Positions 36,681 through 45,317 of a stretch of DNA of 64,000 nucleotides are shown piece by piece. Source of the stretch: Candidatus Kouleothrix ribensis. Its GTDB lineage: Bacteria > Chloroflexota > Chloroflexia > Chloroflexales > Roseiflexaceae. The notes beneath the pieces were generated by a model. The model was not told the DNA's origin. It ran no database searches and saw nothing but the letters and a program-made list of their open reading frames with translations. Where the stretch lies: contig JADKGW010000001.1 of the NCBI GenBank assembly GCA_016722075.1, positions 434,001 to 498,000 of the forward strand, written 5' to 3'. Every line of letters begins with the position of its first letter. The stretch's first letter is position 1. A program made the position numbers and the translations under genes.

Positions 36681-36721
36681 TTCAGTACGAGTGCCAAGTG
36701 GGCGCAGTGTACTGAAAGGAG
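36681..36721 (+). promoter_or_regulatory. hairpin ending at the ribosome binding site of the small secreted peptide gene
   Basis: An 8-bp perfect stem (TTCAGTAC 36681-36688, GTACTGAA 36709-36716) abuts AAGGAG at 36716-36721. Such a position suits translational control. A TATGAT at 36650-36655 could be the -10 box. Confidence 0.4.
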
Positions 36722-36729
36722 AACCTGCT

Positions 36730-36891
36730 ATGCGGAACCGTGTAGTTCGCTGGGTCGCGGCCTTGCTGGTGGCATTGGCGTTCGGTGCCGGTCTTCTGGC
36801 TGGTGGCGCGCATACGCCGGTGGCCTATGGCGACTCGCCTACCCCGACGGCGTCGGGCACAAACCCGAGCGGTGGTGGTGGCGGCCACTAG
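36730..36891 (+). CDS. 53-residue secreted or membrane-anchored small peptide
   Basis: This small gene has a strong GAAAGGAGAACC ribosome binding site. The product has a basic N-terminus (MRNRVVRW), a hydrophobic core (VAALLVALAFGAGLLAG) and a probable signal-peptidase site near AYG, then a mature tail of only ~20 residues rich in Pro, Thr and Gly ending GGGGGH. The gene is flanked by its own leader hairpin and an intrinsic terminator. This argues for a real, independently expressed gene. It converges on the large CHAT-domain gene. No family is recognised; a signalling or bacteriocin-like peptide, or a substrate of the neighbouring caspase-like proteins, are guesses. Confidence 0.68.
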   Translation: MRNRVVRWVAALLVALAFGAGLLAGGAHTPVAYGDSPTPTASGTNPSGGGGGH

Positions 36892-36898
36892 CGCAGGT

Positions 36899-36959
36899 GG
36901 AGCCGGTGGCCGCAAGCCCCCGGCTCCTTTTGCTGGTGCGGTTGGCCGGCCGCACCAGC
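36899..36959 (+). terminator. intrinsic terminator of the small peptide gene, plus second hairpin
   Basis: The stem GGAGCCGG/CCGGCTCC (36899-36906, 36920-36927) is followed by TTTT. A second perfect 10-bp stem (36932-36941, 36950-36959) comes right after and may serve the convergent CHAT gene. Confidence 0.75.
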
Positions 36960-36980
36960 AACACCGATGCTACCACTGCG

Positions 36981-39860
36981 CTAGGGGCGCGTGCCGATCA
37001 GCACGAAGCTGCCCCACAGCCACGGCTCGGCGGCGGCGGCGCCTGGCGTACCCGCGATCATCTGCCGCTGTGCCTCGGCCAGCGCGCGCCCGGCGTCGCC
37101 GTGGTTGCACAGCGCTGTATAGAACAGCTCCATGAACTCGCGCGCCGCCTGGTCGTTCACCGGCCACAAGCTGGCCAGCACGCCGGCCGCGCCGGCTGCC
37201 AGCAGCGCCCAGCTCAGGCTCAACACCTCGTCGCCCGGCAGCGCATGCGTGCCCGCGCCATCGCAGGCCGACAGAACCACCAGCGCGCCACCCAGGCGCA
37301 GGCTCGCCACCTCGGCAAGCCACAGATCTTGATCCCACAGCTTCAGGTGTGCGGTAACGCCGCGCATCGGCACCAGCTGCGCGTGCGTGGCAACGTGTAC
37401 GACGCGATAGCGGGCCAGCTCGCCCGAGGCCGAGATCTCCAGCAGCGCCGCGCGCGTGGCCTGCTCGTCTTCCAGCCGCCGATACGTACCCGGCCATAGT
37501 GCCGATACCATCGCCAGCTCGGCGGCTACGGCCGGCAGCGCCGGTGCGCGATTACCAAATTTGCGGCAGCCAATCAGCAGCGCCTGCACACTACCCGGGT
37601 CAGGCTGCGCCGCCGGCCCCTGCCATACCGTCAGCGCCGGCACCAGCTGGATGATCGCCCGCTCGGCCAGCCACTGGTTATCGAGGCGCAGGGCCGCCCA
37701 GGGTAGGGCATGCAGCTGGCCAAGCGGTACGATCAGCAAATGATGCTGCGGGTGGAGCCGCGCGCGTACGTGCGCGGGGATCAGCAGCTCGGCCAGCGCG
37801 GATGGAATTGCCCAGCGCTGTGAGCTGTTCCCGCGCAGGTAGGGCAGATCGCGGTAGGTGTAGATCTGAAACTTCGGCAGCGCGGCGCGCTCGATCATGT
37901 ACTGCAGCGCTGGGTCGTCGGCGATGCGCTCGAGCACCAGCTGGTCGGGCGAGATCGCCACAAGCAGCAACATGTCGTCGCTACGCATATACACCAGCGC
38001 GCTCCAGTCGCTCTGGTAGGCCGCGTTCAGCTGGCTGCGCAGCTGGCCGAGGTTAAACGATAGCCGGGGTAGCACGGTGTCTGGCTGGCTGGCGGGCCGG
38101 GCGCTGGCGCGCGCGTACAGCAGCCGCTCGGCATACCGCGCCAGCGCGTCGTCGAGCGCCTGGGCCTGGCTATCGTCGGCCGGCGGGCCGCTGTCTTGCA
38201 GCGCGGCGATCTGCGCCTGGAGCAGATCGAGCTCGGCGCGGTGGGTAGCCGGCGACTCGAGCGGGTGGCTGGTGAGCGCCCCCTGGAGCACGAGTGCGCG
38301 CTGTAGCTCGCCGAATTCGAGCAGATCGGCCAGCACGCCGGCACTAGCCGCGCAGCGCAGCGAGTCGGCATGCAGGTGCGCGGCCTGCTCGAACAGCGTG
38401 CTCGAGGCGGCCTCGTGGGCCAGCCGGCCGCGCAGCCCGGCCACGATCGTGCTGGCGGTGCGGTAGTGTACCAGGGCCGTAGCCGGGTCGCCGCGTAGCT
38501 CGGCGCAGCGCGCCAGGCCATGCTGGACGCGCCAATGATTGTAGGGGTGGTGTTCGACCAGCGGCGCGGCAAAGCCAAATAGTGCTTCGGCCTCCGCGCG
38601 CTGGCCGTGCTCGAGCATCAGCCAGGCCTGGCCCATGGCGCTGTCGGCCTGGCCGAGCGGCGCATCAATCGCCAGGTATAGCCGGCGAGCCTGCTCGAAG
38701 CGCGTGATCGCCGCTTCGTACACACCGCGCTCAGCCAGCAGCTCGGCCAGGCTGGTAAGGGCCTCGGCCATCAGGCCGCGATCGTGATCGTGCCGGGCGT
38801 GGTCGATCACCTCGTGCAGCAGCGGCTCGGCCTTGGCATGCTGGCCCTGGCGCGTGTAGGCCAGGGCGCGGTTGCGCTGGGCTTTGATCCGCCAGCCCAC
38901 CGAGCCGGCCCGGTCGAATAGCTCGAGCGCGCGGGTATAGTGCGCCTGCGCAAGATCCCACCAGCCAGCGTAGAGGTAGATATTACCAAGGTTCAGCTGG
39001 CAGATCCCGGTATCGACCGTGCGAGCCAGGGCGGTGAAGGCGCTGAGCGCGGCGAGCTGCCGCTGGAGCGCTTCGTCGTAGGCGCCAATGCGCGTGTAGA
39101 GCAGGCCCATCCCGCGGTTGCAGAATGCGCGGCGCAGCGGCAGGTCGAGCCGGTTGAAGATCTGCTCGGCCTGGTGGTAGCGGTCGCGCGCGATGTTGAC
39201 CTGCTCGTGCTGGAGCGCGACCCACGCGCGTTGGAACCAGCATTTGCCCTGATCGACGGCGGCACGCATGCGCACGAACTGGCGCTGGGCCTGGGCCAGC
39301 AGCGCCTCGGCGGCTGGAAAATCGCTCCGCGAGCCGGCCACGGCACCGCGCGCGTAGCACCAGCGCGCGCGCACCAGCGGCGGCACCGACTCGAGTGCGG
39401 GTTCCAGGGCTGCAAGAATGGCCTCAGCCTTGCTTGCGTTGCCCTGCGTGTCGAGTAGCAGGGCTGCCTGCAGGCGTGCTTGGAAGGCTTCGCCTGGCGC
39501 GGCATGCTGCTCTAAGCGCTCGGCCAGCGCCAGAAACGCCGGCACGAGCTCGAGCTGGGCCGATTCGCTGAAGCCGAGTAGCAGTAGCGCGTATTCGCAA
39601 CGCAGCCCGGCCAGGGTATCGCGCTCGGCTGCAAACGCGACCGCAGCGGCCTCGAGGTGCTTGCGCGCGTCGGCCAGGCGCTCCCAGCACAACAGCGCCC
39701 ATCCTAGCGCATACTCGGCCCATGCCCGCGCTGCCGTTGGTGCAGGCGGCAGGCTGCGCAACTCGCGTTGGGCGGCGCGTGTAGCCCGGCCGGGTATGCG
39801 TTCGGCTAATAACACAAGGCTCCGGCAGCCTTCTGGCATGCTGTCGGCGTGACAATGCAT
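36981..39860 (-). CDS. TPR-CHAT protein (caspase-like peptidase)
   Basis: This 959-residue protein has about two thirds helical TPR-type repeats (for example AHYTRALELFDRAG, AITRFEQARRLYLAI). The C-terminal ~300 residues form a CHAT domain of the caspase/separase clan. The catalytic dyad is in place: His826 in VVHVATHAQ and Cys866 in VVLSACDGAG. TPR-CHAT proteins act as proteases in type III-E CRISPR (Craspase) and other defence or death systems, but no CRISPR component is here. A TACAAT box ends 9 bases before the ATG, so the mRNA may be nearly leaderless. A second CHAT gene lies upstream on the same strand. Confidence 0.88.
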   Translation of the reverse strand: MHCHADSMPEGCRSLVLLAERIPGRATRAAQRELRSLPPAPTAARAWAEYALGWALLCWERLADARKHLEAAAVAFAAERDTLAGLRCEYALLLLGFSESAQLELVPAFLALAERLEQHAAPGEAFQARLQAALLLDTQGNASKAEAILAALEPALESVPPLVRARWCYARGAVAGSRSDFPAAEALLAQAQRQFVRMRAAVDQGKCWFQRAWVALQHEQVNIARDRYHQAEQIFNRLDLPLRRAFCNRGMGLLYTRIGAYDEALQRQLAALSAFTALARTVDTGICQLNLGNIYLYAGWWDLAQAHYTRALELFDRAGSVGWRIKAQRNRALAYTRQGQHAKAEPLLHEVIDHARHDHDRGLMAEALTSLAELLAERGVYEAAITRFEQARRLYLAIDAPLGQADSAMGQAWLMLEHGQRAEAEALFGFAAPLVEHHPYNHWRVQHGLARCAELRGDPATALVHYRTASTIVAGLRGRLAHEAASSTLFEQAAHLHADSLRCAASAGVLADLLEFGELQRALVLQGALTSHPLESPATHRAELDLLQAQIAALQDSGPPADDSQAQALDDALARYAERLLYARASARPASQPDTVLPRLSFNLGQLRSQLNAAYQSDWSALVYMRSDDMLLLVAISPDQLVLERIADDPALQYMIERAALPKFQIYTYRDLPYLRGNSSQRWAIPSALAELLIPAHVRARLHPQHHLLIVPLGQLHALPWAALRLDNQWLAERAIIQLVPALTVWQGPAAQPDPGSVQALLIGCRKFGNRAPALPAVAAELAMVSALWPGTYRRLEDEQATRAALLEISASGELARYRVVHVATHAQLVPMRGVTAHLKLWDQDLWLAEVASLRLGGALVVLSACDGAGTHALPGDEVLSLSWALLAAGAAGVLASLWPVNDQAAREFMELFYTALCNHGDAGRALAEAQRQMIAGTPGAAAAEPWLWGSFVLIGTRP

Positions 39861-39979
39861 AAGAGCACTATTGTACCACGAACTGTATCCGGCCGGGTCA
39901 TGCGGCGGCGCCGCTGCGCCACCTGGCTTGCAGGTGGTTTGCGTGGGTGTGCGCAGGGCATGCGCCCCGCCGCTGCTGT

Positions 39980-41206
39980 TTAGAAACGGGATTCTGCCAG
40001 CCGCAGCCAGGCTGCCGGCGTGCGATCCCAGCCAGTGTACAGCACCGGCAGCGCCCAGTCGGCGCTGCTGCCGTCGGCCAGCATGGCCACGCGGCCGGCC
40101 GCCACCGCCTGGCCGATCGAGTCGCCCTGCGCCAGGCCGGCGTAGCAGGCGCGCGCGAATGCGTTCGCCGCCGGCTGGCTAACCTCGCCTTGCATTGCCA
40201 CCACTGCAGGCACGCCGTAGCGCACCAGTGTGAGCGCGATGCTGTCGGTGGGTGGGGCCGCGCCTGGGCCTGCCAGCGTGCTGCCGGCGTGGCAGCATTG
40301 GAGCATCACGAGCTGGAGCTGCGGGGCCAGCGCCAGCACGCGCGCGAGCTCGGTCGCACCAACCCGCTGGGTGTTGCCGTCGGTGTGGGTCAGCAGCAGA
40401 TCGCAGCGCGGCTGCCCGCGCCCGGTGTCGCATGGCTCGCCATGGCACAGCACATGCACAACCTGCGGGCGGCGGGCCTGTAGGCGCGCCTGCAGCTGGC
40501 CAAGCGTACCTGGCCCGGCGTACCAGTCGGCGGCGATCTGCCCGGCCGGCGCCTGCTCGAACACCGCGAGCGCTGCGGCCAGATCGATCGTCTGCGATCC
40601 CGCTGGTGCCGCAGCTACGGCCTGCACGCGCAGGGGGCGATTCAGCCGGCGCGGCGCCGGCCGGCCGACCCCGCGCACCTGGCGCACGAGCGTGGCGCCG
40701 GCATCGAGCAGTAGGGATTCGCCGTGCCCGCCTGGCAGTGCCATCAGCTCCCACGGGATGCTAAGTGCCGCCAGCGCGTCGTGGGCCACCTCGATCACGA
40801 TGCGCAACCGGCGCCGGCGCGCCTGGGCCTGCTGCGCCGCGCGCATGATCGCGTGGCCCGCATGCTCGGGCAGCAGCCCCGCGATGTGCTGGCCAAGCTC
40901 GCGTAGCACACGCTGATCGGCGGGTGGCGCGGCAACTCCGGCAGCGGCCAGCTCGCGCTGCACCCGCGCGTGCTGCGCGTAGCCGCCGCGCAGCGCCTGG
41001 AGTGGCTGGTGGCAGGCTAGGCCGGCCTGGCCAAGCAGCTCGGCTGCGCCGAGCGCGTAGCTGCCGCGCGCCAGGCCGGCCGTGGCCGATTGCGCGATCA
41101 TCAGGCGCACGGTATCGGTGGGCTGCCGCGCGGGCCTGCCCAACGCACCGGGCGTGCACGCCAGCGCAGCGCGCAGCCAGCTGGTAGAGTCGGCGCTGGT
41201 TCGCAT
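39980..41206 (-). CDS. CHAT-domain protein, short form
   Basis: This 408-residue protein has an N-terminal ~135 residues that are helical and Ala-rich. The rest is a CHAT domain: IEVAHDALAALSIPWELMAL entry strand, His255 in VHVLCHGEP and the Cys304-Cys305 pair in VMLQCCHAG, where Cys305 aligns with the catalytic position. It lacks the TPR array of its neighbour and may be its partner or a paralogue with a different trigger. The ATG at 41206 follows GAGG; the frame is open to 41347 without support. The gene ends 119 bp before the TPR-CHAT gene, so co-transcription is possible. Confidence 0.82.
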   Translation of the reverse strand: MRTSADSTSWLRAALACTPGALGRPARQPTDTVRLMIAQSATAGLARGSYALGAAELLGQAGLACHQPLQALRGGYAQHARVQRELAAAGVAAPPADQRVLRELGQHIAGLLPEHAGHAIMRAAQQAQARRRRLRIVIEVAHDALAALSIPWELMALPGGHGESLLLDAGATLVRQVRGVGRPAPRRLNRPLRVQAVAAAPAGSQTIDLAAALAVFEQAPAGQIAADWYAGPGTLGQLQARLQARRPQVVHVLCHGEPCDTGRGQPRCDLLLTHTDGNTQRVGATELARVLALAPQLQLVMLQCCHAGSTLAGPGAAPPTDSIALTLVRYGVPAVVAMQGEVSQPAANAFARACYAGLAQGDSIGQAVAAGRVAMLADGSSADWALPVLYTGWDRTPAAWLRLAESRF

Positions 41207-41391
41207 GGTTGGCCTCGCTTCGGGAACTATGCAGTCCTGGTGCTGCGATCGTGTCGCTACCAGTACACTCCGAATGCGTGCCGAAGTATGCGCTGGCGTA
41301 CGCTGAAGCTTCGCGAGCGGGCGCGCTGAAATTTCAGCGCTGCACATGCCGGGCGGGCGATCGGCAGGGCCACCCTGAACGCGATCGGTTT

Positions 41392-41420
41392 TTGCCGCGC
41401 TCGCATGGCTCTGCTATAAT
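41392..41420 (+). promoter_or_regulatory. promoter of fabF
   Basis: TTGCCG (41392-41397), a 17-bp spacer and a perfect TATAAT (41415-41420); the start codon is 36 bp downstream. Confidence 0.7.
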
Positions 41421-41456
41421 GGCGCCACTGAAATCGCTACTGAGGAGGCCAGGCCG

Positions 41457-42698
41457 ATGGAACGGCGTGTCGTCGTAACAGGCATGGGCGCGGTCAGCCC
41501 GCTGGGGCTCGATGTACCCGCGTTGTGGCAAGGGATCAAAGAAGCCCGCAGCGGAGTCGGCCCTGTGACACTCTGCGATACCAGCGGGATGGCGTCGCGC
41601 ATCGCTGGCGAGGTCAAGGGCTTCGAGGCCCAGAACTATATGGATCGTAAAGAGGTGCGCCGCAACGATCGGTTCATCCACTTTGCGCTTGCCGCCGCGC
41701 GCGAGGCGCTCAGCTCGTCGGAGCTGAAGGTGACGCCAGAGAATGCCGAGGAGATCGGCGTGATCATCGGCAGCGGGATCGGCGGGATCGATGCTTTCGC
41801 CGATGGCCTGCACACGCTGCGCGAGAAAGGCCCCGGCCGCGTCAGCCCGTTCCTGGTGCCCGCGATGATCACCAACATGGCGGCCGGCCAGGTGTCCATC
41901 CAGAATGGCCTGAAGGGCGTAAGCTTCTGCCCAACCTCGGCCTGCGCCACCGCTGCCCACGCGATCGGCGAGGCGGTCGAGACCATCCGGCGCGGCTGGG
42001 CCAAGGCGATCATCGCCGGCGGCAGCGAGGCGCCAATTACGCCGATCGGCATCGCCGCGTTCGTTAGCGCCCGCGCGATCTCGACTAATAACGACCAGGC
42101 TGCAACTGCCTCGCGCCCGTTCGATGCCACGCGCGACGGGTTTGTGCTGGCCGAGGGCAGCGCACTGCTTATGCTCGAGGAACTCGACCACGCCCGTGCG
42201 CGTGGGGCGCGCATCCTGGCCGAGGTGATCGGCTACGGCGCGTCGTCCGACGCGTTCCACATCACCCAGCCGTGCGCGGGCGGCGAGGGCGCGCTGCGAG
42301 CTATGCGCCTGGCGCTCAGGCATGCCGGCATTACGCCCGACCAGATCGACTATATCAATGCCCATGGCACCAGCACGCAGGCCGGTGATATCGCCGAAAC
42401 CCAGGCGATCAAGACTCTGCTCGGCCCGCGCGCCTACCAGGTGCCGGTCAGTTCAAGCAAGTCGCAGCTGGGCCACCTGGTCGGCGCGGCCGGCTCGATC
42501 GAGGCGGTGGTCACCATCCTGGCACTGCAGAATGGCCTGCTGCCACCGACGATCAACCTGCACACGCCCGACCCAGAGTGCGATCTGGATTATGTGCCGA
42601 ACGCCGCGCGCCCGGCGCCGATCACCACCGCCATGAGCAACTCGTTCGGCTTTGGCGGGCATAATGTCTCGCTGGTGTTCCGCCGCTATGCCGAGTAG
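41457..42698 (+). CDS. fabF: 3-oxoacyl-ACP synthase II
   Basis: This 413-residue condensing enzyme elongates acyl-ACP with malonyl-ACP in fatty acid synthesis. The Cys-His-His triad is present: Cys163 in TSACATAAH, His in NAHGTST (about 302) and His in KSQLGHLVGA (about 340). Length and motifs are those of FabF. TGAGGAGG precedes the ATG. rnc follows 55 bp downstream, and the genes through the HEAT protein lie on the same strand with short gaps. No acyl carrier protein gene is next to it, unlike the common fabF-acpP order. Confidence 0.95.
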   Translation: MERRVVVTGMGAVSPLGLDVPALWQGIKEARSGVGPVTLCDTSGMASRIAGEVKGFEAQNYMDRKEVRRNDRFIHFALAAAREALSSSELKVTPENAEEIGVIIGSGIGGIDAFADGLHTLREKGPGRVSPFLVPAMITNMAAGQVSIQNGLKGVSFCPTSACATAAHAIGEAVETIRRGWAKAIIAGGSEAPITPIGIAAFVSARAISTNNDQAATASRPFDATRDGFVLAEGSALLMLEELDHARARGARILAEVIGYGASSDAFHITQPCAGGEGALRAMRLALRHAGITPDQIDYINAHGTSTQAGDIAETQAIKTLLGPRAYQVPVSSSKSQLGHLVGAAGSIEAVVTILALQNGLLPPTINLHTPDPECDLDYVPNAARPAPITTAMSNSFGFGGHNVSLVFRRYAE

Positions 42699-42753
42699 CG
42701 CTGGTCGCTGAGGCTGGTTCAAGCCAATTGTGTGCAGCCAGGTTCGTTAGCCT

Positions 42754-43449
42754 ATGCCGTCGCTCGCCAAGCTACAAGAACATCTGGGGGTGTTTTTCGC
42801 CGATCCGCGCCTGCTCCAGAGCGTGCTGATCCACCGTTCGTTTCTGCACGAGCGCCCCGACCAGGCCAGCGGCCTGATCGATAACGAGCGGCTCGAATTT
42901 CTCGGCGATGCCATCTTGAACTACCTGGCCGCCACCACCTTGTTCGTGCGCTACCCCGAGCGCGGTGAGGGCGACCTGACGGCGCTGCGCTCGGCGCTGG
43001 TGAAGACGACAACCTTGGCCGAGTTTGCGCGCGATCTCGGCCTGGGCGCGTACCTCCGCCTCAGTAAGGGCGAGGAACAGAGCGGCGCCCGCGAGCGCGA
43101 CGCGCTGCTGGCCGATACGTTTGAGGCGCTGGTGGCGGCGATCTATCTCGACCAGGGCCTCGATGCGGCTAGCGCCTTCGCCGGCCGCTGCTTCGATCAG
43201 CAGCTTGCGCGTATCGACCTGCACGGCCTGACGCTCGACTACAAGAGCCAGCTGCAGCAGCGCATCCAGGCCGAGCGTAACCTGACACCGCGCTACCAGG
43301 TGATCGCCGAAACCGGGCACGACCCGCGCCGTGAGTATACGATCGAGGTGCTGGCCGGCGCCGAGCGCCTGGGGGTTGGCGTTGGTTCGAGCAAACAGGC
43401 CGCGACTCAGGCTGCCGCGCGTAGCGCCCTCGATCAGCTGGTGCAGTAG
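42754..43449 (+). CDS. rnc: ribonuclease III
   Basis: This 231-residue double-strand-specific endoribonuclease processes rRNA and other structured RNAs. The signature NERLEFLGDAIL (about 43-54) and the second acidic cluster DTFEALVAAIYLD (about 114-126) make up the catalytic domain. The C-terminal ~70 residues (YKSQLQQRIQ start, SSKQAATQAAARSAL end) form the dsRNA-binding domain. Order after fabF is common in bacteria. The Shine-Dalgarno sequence is poor, so translation may be coupled to the preceding gene. Confidence 0.96.
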   Translation: MPSLAKLQEHLGVFFADPRLLQSVLIHRSFLHERPDQASGLIDNERLEFLGDAILNYLAATTLFVRYPERGEGDLTALRSALVKTTTLAEFARDLGLGAYLRLSKGEEQSGARERDALLADTFEALVAAIYLDQGLDAASAFAGRCFDQQLARIDLHGLTLDYKSQLQQRIQAERNLTPRYQVIAETGHDPRREYTIEVLAGAERLGVGVGSSKQAATQAAARSALDQLVQ

Positions 43450-43503
43450 CGCGGCAGAGGCCGCGAGCCGCCTTCGGCACCTGCATGCTAGTGAAGAACA
43501 TCT

Positions 43504-44346
43504 ATGCAGCGCATGCTTATCACCGGCGGTGCTGGCTACCTGGGTGCTGAGCTGGTTGCCCAGGCCGCCGGCTGCTTCGATCTGGCAGCTACCTATTTCA
43601 CACAGCATCCGGCCATCGGCGGCGTGCAGTGGCGCCAGCTCGATATTCGCGATGGCGCGGCGGCCATGCGTGTGTTCGGCGAGCTACAGCCCGAAATTGT
43701 GATCCATACGGCCTACCGGCAGAGCGGGCCGGATCTGTGGGCCACCACCGCTACCGGCACCGAGCAGATCGTGCAGGCCGCGCGGGCGCACGGCACACGG
43801 CTGGTGCATGTCTCGAGCGATGCGCTGTTCGATGGCGAGCTGCCGGTGGGCCGCAGCTATACCGAAGCCGACGACCCCAGCCCAATCACGCCGTATGGCG
43901 AGGCCAAAGCCGCCGCCGAGCGCCTGGTCGAGCAGCACATGCCTGCGGCGCTGGTGGTGCGCACGTCGTTGATCTATGGCGGCAGCCGGCCTGGCCAGCA
44001 CGAGCAGTTTGTAATCGGCGTGCTGGATGGGCGCGTCGATGTCACGTTCTTCACCGACGAGCTACGCTGCCCGATCGCCGTGCGCGACCTGGCAGCGGCA
44101 CTGCTCGAGCTGGCCGCCGGCGACCGCTGTGGCCGGCTCCACGTGGCCGGGCCCGAGGTACTCAGCCGCTTCGAATTTGCGCGCATGATCGCTACCGCGT
44201 ACGGCTACGACCCGGCGCATCTGCGCGCAGGCCTGAGCGTGGCCAGCGCTGCACGCCGCCCGCGTAACTGTGCGCTCGATTGTAGTGCAGCCTATGCTAT
44301 GCTACATACGCGCATTCGCAGCATCGGCGAGGTATTCACACGGTAG
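43504..44346 (+). CDS. extended SDR, dTDP-4-dehydrorhamnose reductase (RmlD)-like
   Basis: This 280-residue NAD(P)-dependent reductase/epimerase has the nucleotide-binding motif ITGGAGYLG at residues 6-14. LDIRD, the IHTAYRQSG segment and the active-site YGEAK (Tyr-x3-Lys, about 137-141) after VSSDALFDG are typical of RmlD relatives. No other rhamnose genes are adjacent, so the sugar nucleotide substrate is uncertain. The ATG at 43504 has GAAGAA upstream. Confidence 0.82.
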   Translation: MQRMLITGGAGYLGAELVAQAAGCFDLAATYFTQHPAIGGVQWRQLDIRDGAAAMRVFGELQPEIVIHTAYRQSGPDLWATTATGTEQIVQAARAHGTRLVHVSSDALFDGELPVGRSYTEADDPSPITPYGEAKAAAERLVEQHMPAALVVRTSLIYGGSRPGQHEQFVIGVLDGRVDVTFFTDELRCPIAVRDLAAALLELAAGDRCGRLHVAGPEVLSRFEFARMIATAYGYDPAHLRAGLSVASAARRPRNCALDCSAAYAMLHTRIRSIGEVFTR

Positions 44347-44416
44347 CCGCCGCAGGCAGGATCGGGCGCGTTGCGGGGTAGGATGCAGGCCCCCGACAGT
44401 ATGAAGGAGAAACGCT

Positions 44417-45076
44417 ATGGATCGTACTCCCGAATCGATCGCGCGGCTGATCGACGATCTCCAGGGCGGCGACGAGTTCGAGCGCGCCCAGGCTGCCTTC
44501 GCGTTGGGCATGCTCGGCGAGCCGGCGGTGGCACCGCTGGTGCAGCTGCTGCGCCACACCGATCGCGATGTGCGTATGCGCGCGGCCTGGTCGCTCGGCG
44601 TGATTGGCCACCCGGCGCTTGGCCCGCTGCTCGATCTGGCCGATGGCCCCGACCCCACGCTGCGCGTCGAGGCCATTCGGGTGCTCGGCGTGATCGGTGA
44701 GGGGCGGGCGATCAATCAGCTGTTCCACGGGCTGGCCGACCCCGACCCGCATGTAGCGCACCGCGCTGCCGCCGCGCTGGGCAAGATCGGCGACCCGCGG
44801 GCCTTCCACCCGTTACTCACCGCACTGTATCACCCCTCGCCCGATGTACGCTACGCCGTGTGTGGTGCGCTCGGCCACCTGCATATTACCGGGGCGATTG
44901 TCGCGCTCGACGAGCTGGCTGCTACCGACCAGGGCCGTACCTCGTGGGACGCCTCGGTGGCCCAGGCGGCTCGGCGCGCCGTGCAAGAGATCGCGGCCGC
45001 TCGCCCAAAGCAGGGCGACGACGAGTTCGAGCGGGTCAGCGCACTCTTGCAACGGCAGCCCACCGACGAGCAGTGA
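44417..45076 (+). CDS. HEAT-repeat (PBS-lyase-like) protein
   Basis: This 219-residue protein is built from about five HEAT-like repeats of ~31 residues, for example AQAAFALGMLGEPAVAPLV, MRAAWSLGVIGHPALGPLL and HRAAAALGKIGDPRAFHPL. There is no catalytic motif. It probably acts as a protein-binding solenoid. Relatives serve as phycobilin lyases, but no such context exists here. GAAGGAGAAACG fixes the ATG. The tRNA-Lys promoter begins 19 bp after its stop codon. Confidence 0.82.
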   Translation: MDRTPESIARLIDDLQGGDEFERAQAAFALGMLGEPAVAPLVQLLRHTDRDVRMRAAWSLGVIGHPALGPLLDLADGPDPTLRVEAIRVLGVIGEGRAINQLFHGLADPDPHVAHRAAAALGKIGDPRAFHPLLTALYHPSPDVRYAVCGALGHLHITGAIVALDELAATDQGRTSWDASVAQAARRAVQEIAAARPKQGDDEFERVSALLQRQPTDEQ

Positions 45077-45094
45077 TACGAGATCGGGGATGAT

Positions 45095-45123
45095 TTGCAG
45101 CTTCTGCGCTTGTGTGCTATAAT
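45095..45123 (+). promoter_or_regulatory. promoter of tRNA-Lys
   Basis: TTGCAG (45095-45100), a 17-bp spacer and a perfect TATAAT (45118-45123), about 50 bp before the mature tRNA 5' end. Confidence 0.75.
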
Positions 45124-45173
45124 CCAGCCCGTTGCGAGCACGGCGGGCCGTATAGCTGTCATGCGCGCCGCAT

Positions 45174-45249
<76 letters not shown>

Positions 45250-45253
45250 GTAT

Positions 45254-45293
45254 CAGAAGGCCTTCCACACAACGGTGTGTGGGGGGCCTTCTG
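45254..45293 (+). terminator. terminator of tRNA-Lys
   Basis: A long, nearly perfect stem (CAGAAGGCC...GGCCTTCTG, 45254-45293) with an internal CCACAC/GTGTGG stem starts 4 nt after the CCA end. The following T run is weak. Confidence 0.7.
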
Positions 45294-45317
45294 CTTCGGC
45301 TGCGCGCCTGCCCAGGG

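Noticed and set aside
36981..41206. CHAT genes as part of a type III-E CRISPR (Craspase) locus
   Set aside because: No Cas7-11 effector, no Cas1/2 and no repeat array are present; the relationship is limited to the shared CHAT fold.
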